Below are positions 54,800 to 62,375 of a DNA stretch of 64,000 nt, one piece after another. Location: positions 558,001 to 622,000 of the forward strand of contig JACJYR010000003.1 of assembly GCA_020636005.1 (NCBI GenBank). The letters run 5' to 3'. The notes beneath the pieces were generated by a model, which was given only the letters and a program-made list of their open reading frames with translations, did not search any database and was not told the DNA's origin. The number at the start of each line of letters is the position of its first letter. Position 1 is the first letter of the stretch. A program made the translations under genes and the position numbers. The DNA comes from Lewinellaceae bacterium. Lineage in GTDB: Bacteria > Bacteroidota > Bacteroidia > Chitinophagales > Saprospiraceae.

Positions 54800-55855
54800 T
54801 CAGTTTTCCACGGCAGCCTTGGACTTTTTGGCAGCTTTTCCATTGCTGGCAGCCGATTCGAAGGCATGGCCGAGGGTCTTCATGATGCGGGCGATGACCC
54901 GGTAAGGATCGGCGTGCGAAGCCGGGCGGCGGTCTTCGAGGTAGCCCACCCAGTCCTGGGCAGTGGCCACGGGGATGCGGATGGAAGCACCCCGGTCACT
55001 GACGCCATAGGAGAATTTGTCGATGGCCTGGGTCTCGTGCAGGCCTGTTAGGCGGAGATCATTGTCAGATCCGTAGTCGTGGATATGTTCGGCATGGTAC
55101 AGCGCAAATTTTTCAAAAATGGCATCAAAAATTTCCTTGCCGCCTTTGTCACGCATTTCGCCGGTGGAGAAATTGGTGTGCATACCGGAGCCGTTCCAGT
55201 CGCCCTTGATGGGTTTTGGATGGAATTCCACCTTTACCCCATACTGCTCGGCAGTGCGGTGCAGCAGGTAGCGGGCCACCCACAGGTCGTCGGCGGCACG
55301 TTTGCCTTTGCCAAAAATCTGGAACTCCCACTGGCCCAGGAGTACCTCGGCGTTGATGCCGGTGATGTTGAGGCCTGCGTCGAGGCAGACATCGAAATGC
55401 TCTTCGACCAGTTCACGGCCGGCACAGTTCTCCACGCCCACGGAACAGTAATAAGGGCCTTGTGGCCTTGGATAGCCTTGTTTCGGGAAGCCAAGCGGCA
55501 TATTGTCCTGGGTAAGGACGTACTCCTGTTCGAAACCGAACCAGTAGTCTTCGTCGTCCTGAAAGGTGCAGCGGAAGTTGGTCTCGTGCGGGGTCATGTC
55601 GGGGTTGAGCACTTCGCACATCACGAGGAAGGCATTGTTCCTGGCTGGATCCGGGTAAACGGAGACCGGCTTCAGGATGCAATCGGAAAAGCGGCCTTCG
55701 GCTTGTTTGGTAGAGCTGCCGTCGTAGGCCCAAAGCGGAAGCACCTTGATGTCGCCATGGAAAAAATCCATGTCAATCACCTTGGTCTTGCTGCGCAGGT
55801 TTGGTTCTGGTTTGTAGCCATCCAACCAAATGTACTCGAATTTGAATTTTGCCAT
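54800..55855 (-). CDS. Glutamine synthetase, GSII (eukaryote-like) type
   Basis: A 351-residue enzyme for ATP-dependent formation of glutamine from glutamate and ammonia. It belongs to class II, shorter than the bacterial GSI enzymes: N-terminal beta-grasp FEYIWLDGYKPEPNLRSKTK, LWAYDGSSTKQAEGRFSD, catalytic FGFEQEYVL, GTAGRELVEEH-like NCAGRELVEEH, WNGSGMHTNFST and the nucleotide-site GASIRIPVAT. The last 20 residues are an Ala/Lys-rich tail. GSII occurs in several Bacteroidota. The ATG at 55855 (MAKFKFEYIW) is the family start. No amtB, glnK or gltB gene is adjacent. It has a strong terminator and a candidate promoter with a leader of about 145 nt. Confidence 0.95.
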   Translation of the reverse strand: MAKFKFEYIWLDGYKPEPNLRSKTKVIDMDFFHGDIKVLPLWAYDGSSTKQAEGRFSDCILKPVSVYPDPARNNAFLVMCEVLNPDMTPHETNFRCTFQDDEDYWFGFEQEYVLTQDNMPLGFPKQGYPRPQGPYYCSVGVENCAGRELVEEHFDVCLDAGLNITGINAEVLLGQWEFQIFGKGKRAADDLWVARYLLHRTAEQYGVKVEFHPKPIKGDWNGSGMHTNFSTGEMRDKGGKEIFDAIFEKFALYHAEHIHDYGSDNDLRLTGLHETQAIDKFSYGVSDRGASIRIPVATAQDWVGYLEDRRPASHADPYRVIARIMKTLGHAFESAASNGKAAKKSKAAVEN

Positions 55856-56006
55856 GATCGTAAAAGATTTAGATTTAAGTTTCACCCGGCCCATAAAGCG
55901 GAAGCGGTCACGCAGCAACCTGCCACAGGACCGCCCCCTGATCGCTTTACGTTATAGGGATTAAAATAATTGAAGAAAGTAGTTTCAAAAGTTGAGATTG
56001 TTTGTG

Positions 56007-56014
56007 CAAAGGTA
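56007..56014 (-). promoter_or_regulatory. Candidate -7 element for glutamine synthetase gene
   Basis: Minus strand TACCTTTG, followed by CACAAAC; preceding context AATTGC matches that of the VPS10/BNR gene. It sits in the 370-bp gap shared with the divergent helix-hairpin-helix gene; the rest of the gap holds nothing else I can call. Confidence 0.4.
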
Positions 56015-56225
56015 GCAATTCCGGGCAGGCTGCCCATTTGGGGCTGCCTTATACAGCCCTGCATGGCTGGCAGGTGGTCGCTTTCCCCGAATTATGTTTT
56101 TTATCCGGCACCATTCTTAAAGATTATTTTACAATCCCTTCATCCTGGAAAATTTATTGGGTGCTTTATCCGGCATTTTTTTTTTCCACATTTTTTCAAC
56201 CCCGCCGAATTGCCATCTTTGCCCC

Positions 56226-58313
56226 ATGCACCGTTTTTTACCCTTATTGCTGTTTTTCATGCCTTTTGGCCTGCGGGCGCAAACGGACTCCCTGACCAAC
56301 GAGGTGGGGGAGGACTTATTGGAAAACTTCCTGCAGGAACAGGAGGAAGACACCGAATTTGACTACAACGACCTCTTCGACGACCTCGACTACCTCCGCC
56401 GCCGCCCGCTCGACCTCAACCGGGCCACCGGTGCCGACCTTGATGTGTTCCTCTTTTTAAACGAACTGCAGAAAAATGCACTGCTGCGTTACAGGGAGGA
56501 AGTGGGCGACCTCATTTCCATTTACGAACTCCAGGCCATCCCCGAGTTTGACCTTGTCGCTATCAAAAGAATGCTCCCTTTTGTGAAAGTCAACGAACCG
56601 GGCCTGCTTGGTTTCTCCAAAGATTATTACATCGATGAAGGCAAAAGCGAGGTGCTGCTCCGGTGGTCGAGGATACTGGAAGACCAGAAAGGGTACAACA
56701 TCCCGGATGAGGCAACTACTTCCAGCCGCTACTTTGGCAGCCCCGACCGGCTATACCTCCGGTACAGGTACCGCCTGCGCAACCGCATTTCTATCGGTGT
56801 GACTGCCGAAAAGGACGGGGGCGAAACGTTTTTCCGGGGCAGCAACAAACAGGGCTTCGACTTCTATTCTGCGCATTTATTTTTCAGGGATGTGAACAAA
56901 CACATCAAGGCCATCGCCCTGGGCGATTTCAGCGTGGCTATGGGGCAGGGGCTTATCATTTACCAAGGTTTTGCGACCCGGAAAAGCGTGTTTGCCACAA
57001 CGATCAAGCGCAGTGGACGCACGCTGCGCCAATATTCCTCTGTCAACGAATTCGACTTCTTTCGGGGGGCGGGTGCCACTTTTGCTTTTGGTAAAAATTG
57101 GGAACTCACAGCCTTTGGCTCCCACCGGGCAAGGGATGCCAACCTCGATGCCGTGGCCATTGACACGCTGGAATCGCCGGATGAGCTGGGTGCCCAATTT
57201 GCTACGTCCCTCCAGATTTCCGGCCTGCACCGAACACAGGCTGAAATTGACGACGAAAACGCCATCCGCCAAACATCGGCAGGGGGCGTGCTCAAGTACA
57301 GCCAGAGGCGCTGGCACATTGCCCTTAATGGATTGTACGAACACCTCGACAAGCCCCTCCAGCGCAGCCCGGCCCTTTACAACCAATTTTATTTCAACGG
57401 TACCAACCTGGCCAACCTGAGCGCCGACTATGCCTTCACCTTCCGCAACTACCACTTTTTTGGGGAAACGGCCCTGAGCGACAATGGCGCTTTAGCCACC
57501 CTGAACGGCTTGCTGATAGGCCTGGACCGGCGGGTAGATTTAGCATTGTTTTACCGCAATTTCCCACGGGATTACCAGTCGCTGAACCCTAAACCCCTTG
57601 CAGAAACAACAGGCGCTCGGAACGAACAGGGCTTTTATGTGGGCATCTCCATGGAACCTGCACGACAGTGGCGGCTGAACGGCTACTTCGACCTTTGGAA
57701 GCATCCCTGGCTCCGCTTCGGCGTGGACGCCCCATCCAACGGTTACGAGTGGCTCGTGCGCCTCACCTTCGTGCAGCGGAAAAAAATGGAAGCCTATGCC
57801 CAGGTCAAACATGAAGTAAAGGAGGAAAACAGCAACGTTGAAACAGGAAAAACCGATCCACTGGTCAATAGGGCTATCACGCAGGCACGCATCCACCTCT
57901 CCTACAAACTGAGCAAAACGCTGGAATGGCGCAGCCGTTTCGACTTTGGGTATTATGAAAAAGACGGTGAAAAGCTGAAAGGCATCTCCTTGTTCCAGGA
58001 TATTATCTACAAACCCTTGGGCTTTCCGGTCTCCTTCAGTACCCGTTTTGCTATTTTTGATACGGATGGTTACGCTATCCGTTTTTATTCCTATGAAAAC
58101 GATGTGCTCAACCAATTCTCCGTGCCGGCCTACTACGACCGGGGCAACCGTTTTTACCTGACTGCCAAATACCGTATCAACCGGAACCTGACCCTGGAAG
58201 GCCGCTACGCCAGGACGGTTTACCCCAACGTGGAATCTATCGGCACGGGGTTGGACGAAATCAGGGGCGATACGAGGTCGGAGGTCAAAGCGCAATTGAG
58301 GCTGTCTCTTTGA
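56226..58313 (+). CDS. Exported helix-hairpin-helix protein with predicted barrel
   Basis: A 695-residue protein. Signal peptide about 1-18 (MHRFLPLLLFFMPFGLRAQ). Residues about 35-125 contain ComEA-like helix-hairpin-helix units (RPLDLNRATGADLDVFLFLNELQ, SIYELQAIPEFDLVAIKRM). The remaining 560 residues are rich in alternating strands with aromatic residues and repeated YRYRLRNRISIGV-like segments, ending RSEVKAQLRLSL, consistent with an outer-membrane beta-barrel. This HhH-plus-barrel family is known from Bacteroidota genomes but lacks a defined role; DNA binding at the surface is an obvious but unproved idea. Start at the ATG at 56226. The sulfatase gene follows after 90 bp. Confidence 0.82.
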   Translation: MHRFLPLLLFFMPFGLRAQTDSLTNEVGEDLLENFLQEQEEDTEFDYNDLFDDLDYLRRRPLDLNRATGADLDVFLFLNELQKNALLRYREEVGDLISIYELQAIPEFDLVAIKRMLPFVKVNEPGLLGFSKDYYIDEGKSEVLLRWSRILEDQKGYNIPDEATTSSRYFGSPDRLYLRYRYRLRNRISIGVTAEKDGGETFFRGSNKQGFDFYSAHLFFRDVNKHIKAIALGDFSVAMGQGLIIYQGFATRKSVFATTIKRSGRTLRQYSSVNEFDFFRGAGATFAFGKNWELTAFGSHRARDANLDAVAIDTLESPDELGAQFATSLQISGLHRTQAEIDDENAIRQTSAGGVLKYSQRRWHIALNGLYEHLDKPLQRSPALYNQFYFNGTNLANLSADYAFTFRNYHFFGETALSDNGALATLNGLLIGLDRRVDLALFYRNFPRDYQSLNPKPLAETTGARNEQGFYVGISMEPARQWRLNGYFDLWKHPWLRFGVDAPSNGYEWLVRLTFVQRKKMEAYAQVKHEVKEENSNVETGKTDPLVNRAITQARIHLSYKLSKTLEWRSRFDFGYYEKDGEKLKGISLFQDIIYKPLGFPVSFSTRFAIFDTDGYAIRFYSYENDVLNQFSVPAYYDRGNRFYLTAKYRINRNLTLEGRYARTVYPNVESIGTGLDEIRGDTRSEVKAQLRLSL

Positions 58314-58403
58314 GGAAATGGTTTATGTTTTTATGCTTTTATGTTTTTATGTCCGCCAGGTGAACAGCCATGTTTGGCTACCTTGAGGAAATGCTACTAC
58401 TTT

Positions 58404-60014
58404 ATGAAGAAAATCATACTGCTTTCAAGTTTGGCCATCCCGTTGGTACTGGCGGCGCTCTGTTTGAAACCATTGACGCACGAAGGGTTTGACATATCCG
58501 TTGACCAGGAAAAACTGGCGGGTAAAAAGGCTTTTCTACTGGAAGAATTTAAACCTGCCAGTCCGGCCAGGCAGCCCAACATCATCGTCATCCTGGCTGA
58601 CGACCTCGGCCTGATGGATATTTCGCTGAATGGCAATGCCGAAATACAGACCCCACATATAGATGCCATTGCCAGGGAAGGCGTCGTTTGCAGCCAGGGT
58701 TATGTCTCGTCCGCTGTTTGCGCACCCTCCCGTGCCGGCCTGCTCACCGGGCGCTACCAGCAGCGCTTTGGTTTTGAAAACCAGGAACACGACCGCTATC
58801 TCCGCAATAAACTGGAATATTACGGAACCCGCCTTTTTGTCAAAACAAAACCCTGGATCGTACAAAACATGGACGCAGTGCCCGGGCCTGACAACATTGC
58901 GAAGCAAGGCCTGCCGCCCGCTGAAATCACCCTGGCCGAAATGCTCAAAAAGGCAGGCTACCAGACCGCCATCACCGGCAAATGGCACCTTGGCAACACC
59001 ACATTTTCCCGCCCTGCTGAGTTTGGTTTCGACTACCAGTATGGCTTCTATGCCTCCCATTCCCTCTACGCCCCGGAAGGCTCGCCAGGCATTGTTGACC
59101 TGAAAAATAAAAAAGACTGGACGGATCAATACATCTGGAAAAGCCAACGAAATGGAAAGAGCGCTATCTACCGAAACGGCGAACCCATTGAGGAAAAAGG
59201 CTACCTGACCCAGCGCATTGCCGATGAGGCTATCGGTTTCATAGAACGCAACAGGGGCAATCCCTTTTTCCTCTATGTACCGTTTAATGCGCCGCACACG
59301 CCCCTGCAGGCACCAAAGGAATATTTCGACCGCTTTCCCCAACAGCAGGACTCGGTAAAAAGGGTGTACCAAGCGATGATAGCTGCCCTCGACGATGCGG
59401 TGGGCAGGATAAACGACAGGGTAAAGTCGTTGGGCATAGAAGAAAATACCCTGATTTTTTTCCTGAGCGATAACGGTGGCGCCACCTATACCCTGACCAC
59501 AGACAACGGCCCCCTGAAAGGCGGAAAAATCACGGGGTTCGAAGGGGGCTTAAGGGTGCCGTTTTTTGTAAAATGGAAAGGGGTGCTGCCAGAACATGCT
59601 GTTTTTGAAAAACCCGTTTCCTCACTGGATATTTTTGCGACGGCCTGTGCGGCGGCAGGGGCCGCCTTGCCCACTGACAGGCCTTATGACGGCGTGGATC
59701 TGCTCCCTTTTCTATCTGGCGTAAATAAAGACGCCCCGCATGAGGCCCTCTTTTGGAAGGCAGCGGCAACCCGCATTGTGCTGCGGGATGGCTGGAAGCT
59801 TATTTTTGACGATAAATGGGGGCAAACCCTGCTCTACCACCTGGCAGCAGACCCGTATGAAAAGAACAACCTGGCAGCGGCAGACCCCGCAAGGGTGGAA
59901 GCCTTGAAAACTTTGCACTTTGATTGGTCAAGGGATTTTCCAAAAGCACTTTGGCCGCCCATGATTACCTTTGTTGTTGAAGATAAAACGGGGGTATATT
60001 ATTTTGAAATTTGA
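58404..60014 (+). CDS. Arylsulfatase-family sulfatase (formylglycine type)
   Basis: A 536-residue exported sulfatase. The N-terminal hydrophobic segment (about 4-20) acts as signal peptide; NIIVILADDLGLMD holds the metal-binding Asp66-Asp67, and Cys106 lies in the activation motif VCAPSRAGLLTGRY (C-x-P-S-R), so the Cys must be converted to formylglycine by a separate enzyme not present in this window. ITGKWHLG and FLSDNGGATY are further family blocks. Such enzymes remove sulfate from glycans such as GAGs or algal polysaccharides. The chosen ATG at 58404 opens the signal. The stop codon is embedded in the left 8-bp target duplication of the 90-bp element inserted immediately downstream. Confidence 0.92.
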   Translation: MKKIILLSSLAIPLVLAALCLKPLTHEGFDISVDQEKLAGKKAFLLEEFKPASPARQPNIIVILADDLGLMDISLNGNAEIQTPHIDAIAREGVVCSQGYVSSAVCAPSRAGLLTGRYQQRFGFENQEHDRYLRNKLEYYGTRLFVKTKPWIVQNMDAVPGPDNIAKQGLPPAEITLAEMLKKAGYQTAITGKWHLGNTTFSRPAEFGFDYQYGFYASHSLYAPEGSPGIVDLKNKKDWTDQYIWKSQRNGKSAIYRNGEPIEEKGYLTQRIADEAIGFIERNRGNPFFLYVPFNAPHTPLQAPKEYFDRFPQQQDSVKRVYQAMIAALDDAVGRINDRVKSLGIEENTLIFFLSDNGGATYTLTTDNGPLKGGKITGFEGGLRVPFFVKWKGVLPEHAVFEKPVSSLDIFATACAAAGAALPTDRPYDGVDLLPFLSGVNKDAPHEALFWKAAATRIVLRDGWKLIFDDKWGQTLLYHLAADPYEKNNLAAADPARVEALKTLHFDWSRDFPKALWPPMITFVVEDKTGVYYFEI

Positions 60015-60018
60015 AAAG

Positions 60019-60108
60019 GAGACTATTCAGAGAAGTGTGTTTTTGAAAAAAACACACTCTCACAATCAATCACTTGTGAGAAAATGACACAGTTTTTTGA
60101 ACAATCTC
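60019..60108 (+). repeat. 90-bp MITE-like element, copy 2, with perfect 8-bp target duplication
   Basis: Second copy of the element at 3637-3726, in the same orientation, differing at two positions. TTGAAAAG flanks it exactly on both sides (60011-60018 and 60109-60116). The left duplicate includes the TGA stop of the sulfatase gene. The element lies between the sulfatase and ctlX genes and carries no gene. Confidence 0.9.
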
Positions 60109-60235
60109 TTGAAAAGTGGCCCGACGAAATGACTGGCCAGGATATGCGGCCTGCACGGCCCATGCTGCAATACAGTGCATCGTCCGAAGCCTGAGTTTTC
60201 AAAATACCAAAAGCAATAGAAAAAACACCAACATC

Positions 60236-61171
60236 ATGTCCAACCAATCCGCCCAAACCACTTCCCACCTCCTCATGGTGCGCCCGGCCAGTTTTGGCTT
60301 CAATGAAGAAACAGCCGCCAACAATGCCTTTCAGTCCAACGATGGTTCCTTGGGGAAAGCTGAAATCAGCCAGCAGGCAGTTGCAGAATTCGATGCTTTT
60401 GTGGAAAAATTGCGCAGCCACGGCGTGGACGTGGTGGTTGCGGAAGATTCTGCATTTCCCACCAAGCCAGATGCAGTGTTCCCAAATAACTGGATCACCT
60501 TCCATGAAGACGGCACGGTTTACACCTACCCAATGTTTGCCCCGGCCCGGCGGGTGGAGAGGCAGGAGGGTATTGTGAAACAGATCGGCCAAAAGTTCCG
60601 CATCAACCGGAAGGTTCAACTGGAAGAGTTCGAGTCCATTGACCAGTACCTGGAAGGCACGGGCAGCATGATCTTCGACCGGCAGCACCACCTCGTGTAT
60701 GCCTGCCTCAGCCCTCGCACCAGCCCGGAATTGTTGCAACGCTTCTGCAAGCAAATACGCTACGAACCAGTGGCTTTCCACGCCCTGGATGCCCACGGGC
60801 AGGAGATTTACCATACCAATGTGATGATGGCGCTGGGGGAAACCTTTGTGGTGATTTGCCTGGAAACAATAAGGGACGAGGAGGAAAGGGAGCTGCTGCT
60901 GGACAAATTTGAGGAAACACAAAAGGACGTCATCGAAATTTCACTCGAACAAATGTCTGCTTTTGCAGGGAATATGTTGCAGGTGCGCAACGCATCTGAC
61001 GGAACCTTACTCGTAATGTCACAACAGGCCTATCAGTCATTGACACCCGAACAGGTAGCAAAGATTCAATCGCATACTGAAATCCTGTTCAGCCCAATTC
61101 CCACCATCGAAAAGTACGGCGGCGGGAGCGCCCGGTGCATGATGGCAGAGATCTTTTTGCCACAGAAGTAA
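60236..61171 (+). CDS. ctlX: Citrulline utilization hydrolase CtlX (arginine-deiminase-like)
   Basis: A 311-residue member of the guanidine-modifying (pentein) superfamily annotated in bacteria as CtlX. Likely active-site residues: Asp79 in KPDAVFPNNW, Glu140 in YLEGTGSMIFD, His193 in IYHTNVMMALG and nucleophile Cys301 in GGGSARCMMAE. The start MVRPASFGFN is characteristic. CtlX-type proteins have been linked to citrulline or arginine catabolism; the reaction should be deiminase- or hydrolase-like. The ATG at 60236 is used; the longer frame includes non-conserved sequence over the element's right flank. No other arginine-pathway gene is near. It converges with the Smr gene, 18 bp apart. Confidence 0.88.
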   Translation: MSNQSAQTTSHLLMVRPASFGFNEETAANNAFQSNDGSLGKAEISQQAVAEFDAFVEKLRSHGVDVVVAEDSAFPTKPDAVFPNNWITFHEDGTVYTYPMFAPARRVERQEGIVKQIGQKFRINRKVQLEEFESIDQYLEGTGSMIFDRQHHLVYACLSPRTSPELLQRFCKQIRYEPVAFHALDAHGQEIYHTNVMMALGETFVVICLETIRDEEERELLLDKFEETQKDVIEISLEQMSAFAGNMLQVRNASDGTLLVMSQQAYQSLTPEQVAKIQSHTEILFSPIPTIEKYGGGSARCMMAEIFLPQK

Positions 61172-61189
61172 GGGGAAAGCAAATGCTGC

Positions 61190-62227
61190 CTACAACAACA
61201 CTTCTGTTGCCCCCCAACCATATTTGTGGTGGTATTCGTTCTTAAAGGTCTGCACATCAGGGTTTTGCATCAGGCGGGTAGCAATTTCGTCACGCAGCCT
61301 GCCCTGGCCTACGCCGTGGATGATGAATACCTGCGGCACACCGAGCCGGATGGCCTCGTTGAGATAGGCATCGAAGCGGGATAGCTGGATGCGCAGGATT
61401 TCTGCGTTCGACATCTTTTTCCAATCATCGGCCAGCTTTTCAATGTGCAGGTCAATCTCCGGAACGAAAGCAGCCAGGGCGGCGGAATCGTACGGATCTA
61501 TTTTGGTGGAGGGGTTTAGCTGCCAACCAGGCTTAGAGTGCCGCTTGGTGTAGTCCCCTAAATCTTCGGTCTTGTCGTCGGCGGGGTTTTCGGGTTTTTC
61601 AAAAAGCCGGTACAGGTGGGCAGGCTTGTTCAGGAACGGGGCCGTCCGTTGGGTGTTGAAAAAGGACTTGGCTTTTATTTTCAACGCTTTAAAAATCGGC
61701 TCGCCAACTCCTTCGGTCGTTATCCAACTGCATTCCACCTCGAATTCCGGCGCTTCGTTCAGATCGTCGTAGAGCATTTCGCCGAGTTTCACAAAAGATA
61801 CCGATTTCAATTTTCCGTTCCAACTCTCAGGCCGCTTGTAGTTGAGCAGGAATTTTATGGTATATACCACATCGTAGGAGGTGTCGTTGAGCAAGAAGAT
61901 GTTGTACTTTTCGACCAGCCCCTCCTGATCGAACACGGGTTCGAGCGCCAGTTGAATGCCGTAGCTTTTCAGGATGGTGTACTGTGTTTCGATGGGGACG
62001 GGCGGTGGCTCTGGCGGCGGGGGCGTTTTCTTCCCCTCCACGATTTTGGCCTTCACGGGCTTGGGCGAATTCCGCTCCGCACGCATGAGGTCGTCAGTAT
62101 GGGCGGGGATTTCCATGTCGTACTGTTGGATGTACACATTGACCATGCCCCCTTCTAAAAGGGACTTTACGATTCCCTCGTCGCCGGTATGTAGGAATTT
62201 GACTTTGGTTCCGACCGCAAAAAGCAT
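61190..62227 (-). CDS. DUF2027/Smr-domain protein
   Basis: A 345-residue cytoplasmic protein. The N-terminal part (about 1-50, AVGTKVKFLHTGDEGIVKSL) is a small beta-barrel like that of DUF2027 proteins; then comes a Lys/Pro-rich linker, a beta-rich middle domain (about 80-240) and a C-terminal Smr domain (about 260-345) with EIDLHIEKL and the nuclease-type HGVGQGRLRDEI. Smr domains bind or cut nucleic acids, and the family is MutS2-related without the ATPase part. Precise function in Bacteroidota is unknown. The ATG at 62227 is preferred over the long extension, which would overlap the next gene's 3' end. About 149 bp separates it from the barrel-protein gene. Confidence 0.85.
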   Translation of the reverse strand: MLFAVGTKVKFLHTGDEGIVKSLLEGGMVNVYIQQYDMEIPAHTDDLMRAERNSPKPVKAKIVEGKKTPPPPEPPPVPIETQYTILKSYGIQLALEPVFDQEGLVEKYNIFLLNDTSYDVVYTIKFLLNYKRPESWNGKLKSVSFVKLGEMLYDDLNEAPEFEVECSWITTEGVGEPIFKALKIKAKSFFNTQRTAPFLNKPAHLYRLFEKPENPADDKTEDLGDYTKRHSKPGWQLNPSTKIDPYDSAALAAFVPEIDLHIEKLADDWKKMSNAEILRIQLSRFDAYLNEAIRLGVPQVFIIHGVGQGRLRDEIATRLMQNPDVQTFKNEYHHKYGWGATEVLL

Positions 62228-62375
62228 AAGACAAGTAGGTTTTTGATGGAACCCAAAGGTAACAGCAGGATTGTAAAATTGTGCATTGAGGCTCGATGGA
62301 AAAATAAAATGACAATTTTTATTTCCCGCAAAGGTTTTCAAAAGTAAAAAACCGGCTTTGGGGAACACAACCACC

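Noticed and set aside
58310..58393. 11-bp direct repeat TTGAGGAAATG flanking 62 bp
   Set aside because: It could be a target duplication, but the enclosed 62 bp is low-complexity TTTTATG repeats without inverted ends; too weak to call.
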